DNA of 64,000 nucleotides from Streptomyces sp. NRRL F-5135. GTDB lineage: Bacteria > Actinomycetota > Actinomycetes > Streptomycetales > Streptomycetaceae. Location: assembly GCF_000719775.1 (NCBI RefSeq), contig NZ_JOHR01000012.1:62001-126000 (forward strand), read 5' to 3'. Below are positions 53,510 to 62,019 of this stretch, in pieces. Position 1 is the stretch's first letter, and each line of letters begins with the position of its first letter. Under the pieces are notes generated by a model that saw nothing but the letters and a program-made list of their open reading frames with translations, searched no databases and was not told the origin of the DNA. Both the position numbers and the translations under genes were made by a program.

Positions 53510-54964
53510 ATGCCACCCTCGGCCACCGCTCCGGTCGGTTCCGACGCCCCGCAGCCGACTCCCGGGCAGCCGTACGGCGCCCTGGACCGCTTCTTCAAGA
53601 TCTCGGAGCGAGGCTCCACGTTCGCCCGTGAAGTGCGCGGCGGATTCGCCACCTTCTTTGCGATGGCGTACATCATCGTGCTGAATCCGATCATCCTCGG
53701 AAGCGCGAAGGATATGTACGGTCACCAGCTCGACAACGGTCAACTGGTCACCGCGACCGTGCTCACCGCCGCCTTCTCCACGCTGCTGATGGGCGTCATC
53801 GGCAATGTGCCGATCGCCCTGGCCGCCGGGCTCGGGGTGAACACGATCGTGGCCCTCCAGCTGGCTCCCCGCATGAGCTGGCCGGACGCCATGGGCATGG
53901 TCTTCCTGGCCGGGATCGTGGTGATGCTGCTGGTGGCGACCGGGCTGCGCGAGCGCGTGATGAGTGCCGTGCCGGGCGGGCTGCGCAAGGGCATCGCGAT
54001 CGGTATCGGCCTCTTCATCATGCTGATCGGCCTCGTCGACTCCGGGTTCGTCTCCCGCATCCCCGATGCCGCGCAGACCACCGTGCCGCTCCAGCTCGGT
54101 CTGGGCGGTCATCTGAACGGCTGGCCGATCCTCGTGTTCGTCCTCGGCTCGCTGCTCACCCTCGCGCTGATCGTCCGCAAGGTGCCGGGCGCGATCCTGA
54201 TCTCGATCGTCGCGATGACGATCGTGGCGATGGTCATCGACGCGGTCGCGAAGGTGCCGAGCTGGGGCCTGACCACACCGAAGTGGCCGGGCAACCCGGT
54301 CTCCGCCCCCGACTTCGGGCTGTTCCTCCACCTGAGCCCCTTCGGCGGGTTCGAGAAGGTCGGTGTCCTGACGGGGGTCCTCTTCGTCTTCACCGTGCTG
54401 CTGTCGTGCTTCTTCGACGCGATGGGCACGATCCTCGGCGTCGGCGACGAGGCCAAGCTGATGGACGAGCGGGGGAACCTCCCGGGGATCAACAGGGTCC
54501 TGTTCGTCGACGGCATAGCGGTCGCGGCGGGCGGCGCGGGGTCGGCCTCGGCCAACACCTGCTTCGTGGAGTCCACGGCCGGCGTCGGCGAGGGCGCCAG
54601 GACGGGCCTGGCGTCCGTGGTGACGGGCGCGCTGTTCTCGCTGGCGCTGTTCCTCACGCCGCTGGCGACGATGGTCCCGTCCCAGGCGGCCACCCCGGCG
54701 CTGCTGGCGGTCGGCTTCCTGATCCTGGCCGGTTCCGTACGGGAGATCGACTGGAGTGACTTCACCATCGCGGTCCCGGCGTTCCTGGCGATGGTCATGA
54801 TGCCGTTCACGTACTCGATCACCAACGGCATCGGCATCGGCTTCATCAGCTTCAGCGTGCTGCGGCTGGCGGCCGGGCGCGGGCGCGAGGTGCCGCCCGC
54901 GATGTACGTGGTGTCCGCGGTCTTCGTCTTCTACTACGCGATGCCGGCCCTGGGGCTGACGTAG
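53510..54964 (+). CDS. NCS2/AzgA-family purine permease
   Basis: A 484-residue transporter with about 12-14 helices. AzgA-type signatures are REVRGGFATFFAMAYIIVLN, ANxx-like LAAGLGVNTIVALQLAPRMSW, GLRKGIAIGIGLFIMLIGLVDSGF, LLSCFFDAMGTILGVGDEAKL and SASANTCFVESTAGVGEGAR. These proteins import hypoxanthine, adenine or guanine with protons. The ATG at 53510 has GAGG 7 nt upstream, and the ATG at 53480 is an alternative. It stands alone, with a long AT-rich upstream region that may hold operator sites. Confidence 0.9.
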   Translation: MPPSATAPVGSDAPQPTPGQPYGALDRFFKISERGSTFAREVRGGFATFFAMAYIIVLNPIILGSAKDMYGHQLDNGQLVTATVLTAAFSTLLMGVIGNVPIALAAGLGVNTIVALQLAPRMSWPDAMGMVFLAGIVVMLLVATGLRERVMSAVPGGLRKGIAIGIGLFIMLIGLVDSGFVSRIPDAAQTTVPLQLGLGGHLNGWPILVFVLGSLLTLALIVRKVPGAILISIVAMTIVAMVIDAVAKVPSWGLTTPKWPGNPVSAPDFGLFLHLSPFGGFEKVGVLTGVLFVFTVLLSCFFDAMGTILGVGDEAKLMDERGNLPGINRVLFVDGIAVAAGGAGSASANTCFVESTAGVGEGARTGLASVVTGALFSLALFLTPLATMVPSQAATPALLAVGFLILAGSVREIDWSDFTIAVPAFLAMVMMPFTYSITNGIGIGFISFSVLRLAAGRGREVPPAMYVVSAVFVFYYAMPALGLT

Positions 54965-55221
54965 CGGCGCGGCGGGTCCGACGCGGCGGCTGCGACCGAC
55001 GCGGGGGAGCCGGGGCCGGGCGCGTGGGCGCCGGCCTCGGCTCCTTTCGTTTCCCCCATGGACTCCGAGGGGACGTCTCCTCACTCCTACGGGTGATTCG
55101 CGTGACGGGATTTCCGGTACGTCGCGGGGGAGCGCGAGCGGCGGGAGAAGGCGGGAGAAGCCGCTCCGGGAGCGGGCCGTCGGCCGTCGGGGAAGCGGGC
55201 CGCCCACGACTGGTATTTAGG

Positions 55222-55247
55222 TTGGGTAATGAGTTATGCTAACAAAC
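55222..55247 (+). promoter_or_regulatory. Leaderless promoter/operator of the MarR-MFS pair
   Basis: TATGCT (55235-55240) lies 7 nt before the ATG at 55248. The overlapping TAATGAGTTA (55227-55236) has TAA/TTA half-sites, and TTAGGTTGGGTAAT precedes it. This is a plausible autoregulatory MarR site over the -10 box. Confidence 0.5.
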
Positions 55248-55694
55248 ATGCCTGACCTGTCCCACGGTGAAGACGACGAGAACGACTCCGCCGTGAACGC
55301 ACTCCGCTCCGCCGTCATGCGGCTGGGCCGGCGACTGAAGCACCAGCGCGTAGACGAGTCGCTGAGCCCCACCGAGATGTCGGTCCTGGGCACCCTGGCC
55401 CGCTGCGGCTCGGCCACACCCGGCGAGCTGGCCCGCAGGGAGCACGTACAGCCGCCGTCGATGACCCGCATCGTGGCGCTGCTGGAGGCGAAGGGGCTCG
55501 TCAGGCTGGAGCCGCATCCCGACGACCGTCGGCAGAAGGTGGTCAGTCAGACCGAACGAGCCGAGGCGATGCTCGAGGAGAGCCGCCGCAAGCGCAACGC
55601 CTGGCTGGCGTCCCTTGCCGAGGGCCTGGACGATGACGAGTGGGCGAAGCTGCGCGCAGCCGCCCCCGTTCTGGAGAAGCTCGCCCACCTGTAG
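55248..55694 (+). CDS. MarR-family transcriptional regulator
   Basis: A 148-residue winged-helix regulator. The DNA-binding core runs about residues 40-105 (LSPTEMSVLGTLARCGSATP, GELARREHVQPPSMTRIVAL, LEAKGLVRLEPHPDDRRQKV). Amphipathic dimer helices flank it. It precedes an MFS transporter by 29 bp on the same strand, the usual arrangement for a ligand-sensing repressor of an efflux pump. The ATG at 55248 is preferred over 55236 because TATGCT lies 7 nt upstream. Confidence 0.92.
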   Translation: MPDLSHGEDDENDSAVNALRSAVMRLGRRLKHQRVDESLSPTEMSVLGTLARCGSATPGELARREHVQPPSMTRIVALLEAKGLVRLEPHPDDRRQKVVSQTERAEAMLEESRRKRNAWLASLAEGLDDDEWAKLRAAAPVLEKLAHL

Positions 55695-55723
55695 TCCGCG
55701 CGCTTAAAGGAGGCGAACCCACT

Positions 55724-57259
55724 TTGAGTACGGGATCCGGAGCAGACTCCGCCCCCGCACCGACATCCACCCACGACAGCACGACCGCGGAGAGCGACCC
55801 CGGGACAGCCGCCACAGCGGCGATACCCGAGGGCCAGGCCCCGACCCCCACTCCGGCATCCCGCACGGCCGAAGAGCCCGGCGTCACCAGTGGCGGCGGC
55901 ACCGCGGTAACTCCCCGTAGGACCAAGCCCGAGAGCAAGCCGAAGACCAAGCTCGAGAGCAGGCCCAAGGCCACGTCCAAGACCGGTGGCGGGACCTTCT
56001 CGTCGCTGAGGATCCGTAACTACCGCCTGTTCGCGACGGGAGCCGTCGTCTCGAACATCGGCACCTGGATGTCCCGTGTGACCCAGGACTGGCTGGTCCT
56101 CAGCCTCACCGGCTCGGCGGCCGCCGTCGGTATCACGACGGCTCTCCAGTTCCTGCCGATGCTGCTCTTCGGCCTGTACGGCGGCGTCATAGCCGACCGC
56201 TACCCCAAGCGCCGCATCCTCCTGATCACCCAGGGCGCGCTCGGCCTGTGCGGCCTGGCCCTCGCCGTCCTGACCCTCTCCGGCAGCGTCCAGGTCTGGC
56301 ACGTGTACCTGATCGCCTTCCTGCTGGGCATGGTGACGGTCGTCGACAACCCGGCCCGGCAGTCCTTCGTCTCTGAGATGGTCGGCCCCGACCAGCTGCG
56401 CAACGCGGTCAGCCTCAACTCGGCGAACTTCCAGTCCGCCCGGCTCATCGGCCCCGCCGTGGCCGGTGTGCTCATCACCTCGGTCGGCAGCGGCTGGGCG
56501 TTCATGCTGAACGGCCTGTCCTTCCTGGCCCCACTCGTCGGGCTGCTCCTGATGCGCACCCACGAGCTGCACGAGTCCGTGCGAATACGGCGGGGGAAGG
56601 GGCAGCTGCGGGAGGGTCTGCGCTATGTGCGCGGCAGGCCCGAGCTGATCTGGCCGATCGTTCTCATCGGCTTCATCGGCACCTTCGGCTTCAACTTCCC
56701 GATCTGGCTGACGGCCTTCGCCAACGAGGTCTTCCACGGCGATGCCGGCATGTACGCCTTCTTCAACATCCTCATGGCGGCCGGATCCCTCACCGGCGCC
56801 CTGCTGGCCGCCCGTCGCCGCTCCAGCCGGGTGCGCCTGCTCATCCTGGCGGCGATGGGCTTCGGGCTCCTGGAGATCGCGGCGGCGTTCTCGCCGTCCC
56901 TCTGGCTGTTCTCGCTGCTGCTCCTGCCCATCGGAGTGCTCGCGCTGACCACCAACATCAGCGCGAACACCAGCGTGCAGATGGCCTCGGACCCGGAGAT
57001 GCGGGGCCGGGTGATGAGCCTGTTCATGATGGTCTTCGTCGGCGGCACCCCCATCGGCAGCCCGCTCCTCGGCTGGGTCAGCGACACCTACGGCGCCCGC
57101 GTCGCCTTCGCCACGGGCGGCGTGGTCTCCCTGGTCGCGGCGGCGGGGATCGGCCTGATCCTGACCCGGGTGGTGGGCGTCCGCGTACGGTTCGACCTGC
57201 GCGGAGGCCGCCCGCACATGCGTTTCGTACCGCGCGAGCAACTCGCGACGGCGGCGTGA
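55724..57259 (+). CDS. MFS efflux transporter (EntS/MFS_3-like)
   Basis: A 511-residue protein. A disordered N-tail of about 85 residues (Ser/Thr/Pro/Lys) leads into 12 helices starting FSSLRIRNYRLFATGAVVSN. Conserved features are IGTWMSRVTQDWLVLSLTGS, GGVIADRYPKRRILLITQG (loop 2-3 motif), MVTVVDNPARQSFVSEMVGP and LNSANFQSARLIGPAVAGVL, as in EntS-like exporters. The TTG at 55724 is set by a full AAAGGAGG site (55706-55713). It is presumably co-transcribed with the MarR gene, and the substrate is unknown. A 15-bp terminator follows. Confidence 0.92.
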   Translation: MSTGSGADSAPAPTSTHDSTTAESDPGTAATAAIPEGQAPTPTPASRTAEEPGVTSGGGTAVTPRRTKPESKPKTKLESRPKATSKTGGGTFSSLRIRNYRLFATGAVVSNIGTWMSRVTQDWLVLSLTGSAAAVGITTALQFLPMLLFGLYGGVIADRYPKRRILLITQGALGLCGLALAVLTLSGSVQVWHVYLIAFLLGMVTVVDNPARQSFVSEMVGPDQLRNAVSLNSANFQSARLIGPAVAGVLITSVGSGWAFMLNGLSFLAPLVGLLLMRTHELHESVRIRRGKGQLREGLRYVRGRPELIWPIVLIGFIGTFGFNFPIWLTAFANEVFHGDAGMYAFFNILMAAGSLTGALLAARRRSSRVRLLILAAMGFGLLEIAAAFSPSLWLFSLLLLPIGVLALTTNISANTSVQMASDPEMRGRVMSLFMMVFVGGTPIGSPLLGWVSDTYGARVAFATGGVVSLVAAAGIGLILTRVVGVRVRFDLRGGRPHMRFVPREQLATAA

Positions 57260-57280
57260 CGTGATGGTGGCATGACGTGA

Positions 57281-57318
57281 CGGTGGCCCCGACCGGCGTG
57301 GGACGGTCGGGGCCACCG
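57281..57318. terminator. Bidirectional terminator between MFS and Uma2 genes
   Basis: Perfect 15-bp stem (57281-57295 with 57304-57318) with an 8-nt loop, between convergent genes. Confidence 0.85.
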
Positions 57319-57344
57319 GAGCGTGACGAGCGGGGCGGCCGCCG

Positions 57345-57938
57345 TCAGTCGCGGGGAAACTCGCCGGTCTTGAGGGTCAGGCCGACAGGGGTGCCGGTGA
57401 GGTCGATGTCCGTGCCGAACGCCACGGTCAGTTCCGTGCTGTACTCGTCGCCCTTGGGCTCGGTATAGACATGGCACCGGCCGGTGTAGGGGTCGGCGAT
57501 GACGTACACCGGGACACCGGCCGCGGCGTAGGTGGCCTTCTTCGGGCCGTAGTCGTTGGCGGCGGTTCCCTTGGAGATCACTTCGGCGACGAACTCGATG
57601 TCGCTGTAATGCCAGTGCTTCTTCGCGTCCATGGTGGCGTCCTTGGACAGCGCTACGACATCACAGGCGAAGCCGTTGAGATGCCCGGGGAAATCGAATC
57701 GGACATCTGATTTGATCTTGTTGTAGGCGTATGTGCCATCAAGCTGCCGGATGATGTCCAGCGTGATCGTCCAATGGGTGTCCCGCTGCGGCGACATGAA
57801 GATGTTCCCCTCGACAATCTCAACCTTGATTCCCTCGGGGACGGGCATCTTCTCGAGCGTCTCGAACATCTTGTCCAGAGTCAGCTCGTCGCTCTCGTCG
57901 GCCATGGCGATCCTGTCGGTCTCTAAGACGGCGGTCAT
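57345..57938 (-). CDS. Uma2-family (DUF820) protein, second copy
   Basis: A 197-residue protein with the Uma2 layout: MFETLEKMPVPEGIKVEIVEGNIFMSP (about residues 25-52), ACDVVAL (the Asp motif near 100), FVAEVISKGT near 122, D-YGPKKATYAAAGVPVYVIADP (about 133-152) and CHVYTEPKGDEY. It is only distantly similar to the first Uma2 protein at 6402-7004, and its third codon positions are less GC-biased than its neighbours' (for example ATTGTC, GATTTG and AAATCGAAT stretches), hinting at transfer. GGAGG lies 8 nt before the ATG at 57938. Confidence 0.85.
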   Translation of the reverse strand: MTAVLETDRIAMADESDELTLDKMFETLEKMPVPEGIKVEIVEGNIFMSPQRDTHWTITLDIIRQLDGTYAYNKIKSDVRFDFPGHLNGFACDVVALSKDATMDAKKHWHYSDIEFVAEVISKGTAANDYGPKKATYAAAGVPVYVIADPYTGRCHVYTEPKGDEYSTELTVAFGTDIDLTGTPVGLTLKTGEFPRD

Positions 57939-58113
57939 CCTGGCGCTCCTCCCCGCCGCCGCGGGGATGCGGTATCCGCGCGGTACAACGATACGCACGG
58001 CGTTCGGGTTACGCGGCGTGCACGCGACAGGAACCGCCACCGCGGGACCGCCACCGGCTGGCCGGGGCGGATGTCCGGGGCGCATGTCCGAGGCGGCTGC
58101 GAGACTCGGAGGC

Positions 58114-58800
58114 ATGAGACTCTTCGCCGCCGTCCTGCCGCCCGCCGCGGCCGTCGCGGAGCTGGACATGGCCGTCGCGCGGCTGAAGGGGCTGCCCGGT
58201 GCCGGGGAGCTGCGGTGGACCGGGCGGGAAGGGTGGCACTTCACGCTCGCCTTCATGGGCGAGGTCGAGGAGCGGCAGCTGCCCGAACTGTCGGAACGGC
58301 TCGGGCGGGCCGCGTCGCGTACGGAGCCGTTCTCCCTGCGTCTGCACGGCGGCGGGCACTTCGGCGACCGCGCCCTGTGGGCCGGTGTCGCCGGCGGGAC
58401 CGACCGGCTCGGGCGGCTCGCGGACCGTGCCGACGCCGCCGCGCGCCGGACAGGGGTGCCGATGGACGAGCACCGCCACTACCGTCCGCACCTCACCCTC
58501 GCCCGGGTCCGCCGGGCCCCCGCCACCGACCTGCGCCCGTACCTGGAGGCGCTGAGCGGATTCGAGGGCTCGGCGTGGCAGGTGGCCGAGCTGGCCCTCG
58601 TACGCAGCAACCTGCCCGTGAGCGGAGTGCGCGGGGACAGGCCGCGTTACGAGACGCTGCTGCGCTGTCCGCTCGGCCGGGCGGGTACGGAAGGCCACGC
58701 GGATCCCCGTACGGAGGCCCGGGCCGGATCCCGTACGGAGGCCCGGGCCGGGGGCCGGACGGGGAACCCGGGCTCCGGGGCCGCCGCCCGGGACCGTTAG
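58114..58800 (+). CDS. thpR: RNA 2',3'-cyclic phosphodiesterase ThpR
   Basis: A 228-residue 2H-phosphoesterase. The two catalytic HxT motifs are HFTLAFMGEV (near residue 43) and HLTLARVRRA (near 127), as required for opening 2',3'-cyclic phosphates or ligating tRNA halves in vitro. The C-terminal 40 residues are a repeated TEARAG(S/G)R tail outside the fold. The ATG at 58114 gives the family start MRLFAAVLPP, but the GGAGG just before it is only 1 nt away, so an in-frame ATG at 58084 may be the true start. The stop codon is part of the -10 box of the next small gene. Confidence 0.9.
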   Translation: MRLFAAVLPPAAAVAELDMAVARLKGLPGAGELRWTGREGWHFTLAFMGEVEERQLPELSERLGRAASRTEPFSLRLHGGGHFGDRALWAGVAGGTDRLGRLADRADAAARRTGVPMDEHRHYRPHLTLARVRRAPATDLRPYLEALSGFEGSAWQVAELALVRSNLPVSGVRGDRPRYETLLRCPLGRAGTEGHADPRTEARAGSRTEARAGGRTGNPGSGAAARDR

Positions 58801-58809
58801 TCTCGAAGC

Positions 58810-58899
58810 GTGGATCCCAAAACCCGTAACCGGATCATGGCCGGTGTGCTCGTGCTGATGTTCGCGATCGTCGCCGTGGCGTCCGCGGTCGGCGGTTAG
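58810..58899 (+). CDS. 29-residue predicted membrane peptide
   Basis: GTG 58810 to TAG 58899 encodes VDPKTRNRIMAGVLVLMFAI plus VAVASAVGG: a short basic N-terminus and one membrane helix. TAGTCT at 58798-58803 lies 6 nt upstream of the GTG, an excellent leaderless promoter spacing, and that box contains the thpR stop codon. Tiny proteins of this type (DxKTRNRIMAGVLVLxF) are familiar in Streptomyces but have no assigned role. Immediately after the stop comes a GGCTAGC-type triple repeat. Confidence 0.65.
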   Translation: MDPKTRNRIMAGVLVLMFAIVAVASAVGG

Positions 58900-59040
58900 C
58901 GGCTAGCGGCTAGCGGCCGATCAGAGGCCGACGGCCGCCGCTCGGTCGGCGACCGGCCGTTGACCGACCGCGGACCGGTGGCGGCCGGCCGTTGACCGCT
59001 CGGCGACCCATCGAACCGGCCGCCCCGGCGCGTACGACCG

Positions 59041-60039
59041 CTACCAGGCGAAGGCCTCCGGCGCCGGGCCCGGGCCCGGGAAGATCTCGTCCAGCCCGGA
59101 CAGGACCTCCGCCGACAGTTCCAGATCGACGGCGCGCAGGGCGGAGTCCAGCTGGTCCGCCGTACGCGGGCCGACGATCGGGCCCGTCACACCGGGCCGG
59201 GTCAGCAGCCAGGCCAGCGCCGCCTCGCCCGGGTCGACGCCGTGCTTGTCGAGCAGGTCCTCGTACGACTGGATCTGGGCCCGGAGGGACGGGTCGGCCA
59301 GCGCGTCACCGGCCCGGCCGCCGCTCGTGCGCGGCGAGCCGGCGCCCTCGCGCTCCTTGCGGATCGCGCCGCCCAGCAGCCCGCCACCGAGCGGCGACCA
59401 GGGGATCACCCCGAGGCCGTACTCCTGCGCGGCCGGGATGACCTCCATCTCGGCGCGGCGCTCGACCAGGTTGTACAGGCACTGCTCACTGACCAGGCCG
59501 TACGAGCCGAGTCGGCGTGCCGTCTCGTTGGTCTGGGCGATCTTCCAGCCGGGGAAGTTGGAGGAGCCCGCGTAGAGGATCTTGCCCTGCTGGATCAGAG
59601 TGTCGACGGCCTGCCAGATTTCCTCGACCGGGGTGGCGCGGTCGATGTGGTGGAACTGGTACAGGTCGATGTGGTCGGTCTGGAGCCGCTTGAGGCTGGC
59701 TTCGACCGCGCGGCGGATGTTGAGGGCCGAGAGCTTGTCGTGGTTGGGCCACGCCGTCTCGGTCGCCGCCATGTTGCCGTAGACCTTGGTGGCGAGGACG
59801 ACCTTGTCACGGCGGTCGCCGCCCTGGGCGAACCAGGTGCCGAGGATCTCTTCCGTACGGCCCTTGTTCTCGCCCCACCCGTACACATTTGCGGTGTCGA
59901 AGAAATTGATGCCCGCGTCGAGCGCGGCGTCCATGATGGTGTGACTGTCGGCCTCGTTGGTCAGCGGGCCGAAGTTCATCGTCCCGAGGACGAGTCGGCT
60001 GACCTTGAGTCCGGTGCGTCCGAGCTGCGTGTACTTCAT
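59041..60039 (-). CDS. Aldo/keto reductase
   Basis: A 332-residue NADPH-dependent (alpha/beta)8-barrel oxidoreductase. Catalytic residues are visible: Asp in FFDTANVYGWGENKGRTEEI, Tyr in the same motif, Lys in VVLATKVYGNMA and His in IDLYQFHHIDRATPVEE. The C-terminal cofactor segment VTGPIVGPRTADQLDSALRA is present. The physiological substrate is unknown. The ATG at 60039 follows AAGGGA closely. It stands alone between convergent and parallel neighbours. Confidence 0.93.
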   Translation of the reverse strand: MKYTQLGRTGLKVSRLVLGTMNFGPLTNEADSHTIMDAALDAGINFFDTANVYGWGENKGRTEEILGTWFAQGGDRRDKVVLATKVYGNMAATETAWPNHDKLSALNIRRAVEASLKRLQTDHIDLYQFHHIDRATPVEEIWQAVDTLIQQGKILYAGSSNFPGWKIAQTNETARRLGSYGLVSEQCLYNLVERRAEMEVIPAAQEYGLGVIPWSPLGGGLLGGAIRKEREGAGSPRTSGGRAGDALADPSLRAQIQSYEDLLDKHGVDPGEAALAWLLTRPGVTGPIVGPRTADQLDSALRAVDLELSAEVLSGLDEIFPGPGPAPEAFAW

Positions 60040-60097
60040 GGTCCCTTAGCCAACGCGTTGGAGTGCGCTCGAAGCAAGCACGTGTGCGTCGTGGCGC

Positions 60098-61159
60098 TCA
60101 GCGGGCCGGTCCTCCGTGCGGCCGGTCCGCGAACGCGTCGAGCGCCGCGCGCACTTCGCGCCGTTCGGTGTCGCTGCCCTTGTGCCCCGCGTCCTCGACC
60201 ACCACGAGGCGCGCCTCCGGCCAGGCGCGCGCCAGTTCCCAGGCGGTGCCGAGCGGGCCGCCCAGGTCGAACCTGCCGTGGATCAGGACGCCCGGTATCC
60301 CCGCCAGCCGCCCCGCGTCGCGCAGCAGCGCGCCCTCCTCCAGCCAGGCGCCGTGCGAGAAGTAGTGCGCGCAGATCCGCACCAGGGCCAGCCGGTCGGC
60401 CGGCGGCCGCTCGCCGAACGGGGTGGGCGAGCCGTCGGGCTCCTGGGAGAGGACGGCGTCCTCCCAGGCGCACCAGTCCGCGGCGGCCCGTTCCCGTACC
60501 GCCGGGTCCGGGCTCTCCGTCAGGCGCGCGTACGCGGCCGGCAGGCCGCCGCCCGGCGCGTCGGGGGCGCTCGTGTCGTACGGGCTGCTCGCCACGGCGC
60601 CGCGGGCCGGCTCGGGGACGCCGGCGCGGAAACGTTCCCACTGCTCGGGGAAGAGGCGGCCCGCGCCGAGGTAGAGCCAGTCGATCTCCGAGCGCCGGGT
60701 GGTGGTGACACTCGAGATCACGATCTCCGAGACGCGCTCCGGGTGGGTCTCGGCGTACGCCAGGATCAGCGTCGAACCCCAGGAGCCGCCGAACAGCAGC
60801 CAGCGGTCGATCCCGAGGTGCGTCCGCAGCCGCTCCATGTCGCCGATGAGCCGGTCGGTGGTGTTGTGGCGCAGGTCGGTGGCCGGGTCGCTCGCGTGCG
60901 GGGTGCTGCGTCCGCAGTTGCGCTGGTCGAAGAGGACGACGCGGTAGCGCTCCGGGTCGAAGAAGCGGCGGGAGCGCGGGCCGCGGCCGGAACCGGGGCC
61001 GCCGTGGACGACGAGCGCGGGCTTGCCGCGCGGATTGCCGCAGACCTCCCAGTGGATGTGGTTGCCGTCACCGACGTCGAGCAGGCCCTGCTCGTACGGC
61101 TCGACGGGCGGGTACAGGACGGGCGGCGGGGGCGACGACGGTGTCGGGTGCTGTGGCAT
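60098..61159 (-). CDS. pip: Proline iminopeptidase
   Basis: A 353-residue alpha/beta-hydrolase that removes N-terminal proline from peptides. Motifs are VVHGGPGSGRGPRSRRFFDP (oxyanion region), FDQRNCGRSTPHAS, the nucleophile GGSWGS (Ser near residue 123), ALVRICAHYFSHGAWLEEGA and LIHGRFDLGGP (Asp) with His in EDAGHKG. The ATG at 61159 lies 7 nt after TAGGGT on the minus strand, so the mRNA is probably leaderless. A palindrome shared with the divergent MarR gene sits at its spacer/-35 region. Confidence 0.95.
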   Translation of the reverse strand: MPQHPTPSSPPPPVLYPPVEPYEQGLLDVGDGNHIHWEVCGNPRGKPALVVHGGPGSGRGPRSRRFFDPERYRVVLFDQRNCGRSTPHASDPATDLRHNTTDRLIGDMERLRTHLGIDRWLLFGGSWGSTLILAYAETHPERVSEIVISSVTTTRRSEIDWLYLGAGRLFPEQWERFRAGVPEPARGAVASSPYDTSAPDAPGGGLPAAYARLTESPDPAVRERAAADWCAWEDAVLSQEPDGSPTPFGERPPADRLALVRICAHYFSHGAWLEEGALLRDAGRLAGIPGVLIHGRFDLGGPLGTAWELARAWPEARLVVVEDAGHKGSDTERREVRAALDAFADRPHGGPAR

Positions 61160-61166
61160 ACCGCTG

Positions 61167-61196
61167 ACCCTACAGATGCAACAGCGCTGTTACATT
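61167..61196. promoter_or_regulatory. Shared operator and divergent leaderless promoters of pip and a MarR gene
   Basis: The palindrome TGCAACAGC-GCTGTTACA (61177-61194, 8/9 symmetric) overlaps the marR-side -10 box TACATT (61191-61196, 7 nt before ATG 61204). It lies 4 nt from the pip-side -10 box TAGGGT (minus strand 61172-61167, 7 nt before ATG 61159). One bound regulator could block both genes. Confidence 0.75.
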
Positions 61197-61203
61197 GGAT
61201 TTT

Positions 61204-61944
61204 ATGACCTCGCTGCCACCGGCGTCCGAGCCGGTTCCCGAGTCGGTTCCCGAGCCGGTTCCCGGGCCAGTTCCGGAGCGGGAGCCCGGGCCGGCCGCCG
61301 GACCGGGTCCCGAACTGCTCGGCACCCGTCTGCGTCATCTCCTCGACCGTCTCGAATCCGATGTCACGGCCGTGTACGGCGACTTGGGGCTCGACGGCTT
61401 CCGGCCGCGTTACACCCCGCTCGTCCGGCAACTGGCCGGGGCGGGGCGGCCCTGTTCGATCCAGGAGCTGGCACGGGCGACGGGCGTGACCCACTCGGCG
61501 GCCAGCCAGACCGTCGCCCGGATGGCCAAGGACGGGCTGGTGGTGCTCGAGGCCGGTGAGGACGCGCGCCATCGGATGGTCCGGCTCACCGAAAGGGCGG
61601 AAGGTCTGCTTCCGGCACTGGACGCCGAATGGACGGCGACGGCCGCCGCGACGGCGGCCTTCGAGGCGGAGCTGCCGTACTCGTTGAGCCGGCTGGTGGC
61701 CGAGGCGCTGGCGGCCCTGGACCGCCGGCCGATGCGGCAGCGGATCGCCGACCAGGGGGTGGCGGCCCTCGGCGGCTCCGTCGTGGTTCCTGGTGCGCGG
61801 CCGGTGACGGTCGCCGGGACGTCGTACGAGGGCGGCGAGCCACCCTGCCTGCTGGCCTTGGTGTGCCCGGCGTGCGACGCGGTGGCCGACGAGCCGTCGC
61901 CCACGGTCTGTGTCCGCTGCGGAGAGCGGTTTCCGGAGCGGTGA
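61204..61944 (+). CDS. MarR-family regulator with C-terminal zinc ribbon
   Basis: A 246-residue protein. Residues about 1-35 are a Pro/Glu/Val repeat tail. Residues 40-180 are a MarR-type domain (GAGRPCSIQELARATGVTHS, AASQTVARMAKDGLVVLEAG, EDARHRMVRLTERAEGLLPA). Near residues 222-246 a C-P-A-C...C-V-R-C pattern forms a zinc-ribbon-like end not found in normal MarR proteins. It is divergent from pip and probably autoregulated through the shared palindrome. The ATG at 61204 is leaderless by spacing (TACATT 7 nt upstream). Confidence 0.85.
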   Translation: MTSLPPASEPVPESVPEPVPGPVPEREPGPAAGPGPELLGTRLRHLLDRLESDVTAVYGDLGLDGFRPRYTPLVRQLAGAGRPCSIQELARATGVTHSAASQTVARMAKDGLVVLEAGEDARHRMVRLTERAEGLLPALDAEWTATAAATAAFEAELPYSLSRLVAEALAALDRRPMRQRIADQGVAALGGSVVVPGARPVTVAGTSYEGGEPPCLLALVCPACDAVADEPSPTVCVRCGERFPER

Positions 61945-62019
61945 GCGCGAGTACGGCCTGGGGGCGGGCCTGACGACGGCGCGGCGGTGAGGGGTCCCGG
62001 CGGATGGCAGGCTGGGCGC

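Noticed and set aside
55547..57316. 589-codon antisense frame opposite the MFS transporter
   Set aside because: Its composition is that of a high-GC shadow (His/Gln/Arg/Gly), it has no domain, and the opposite strand has a clear 12-helix transporter with a full ribosome site.
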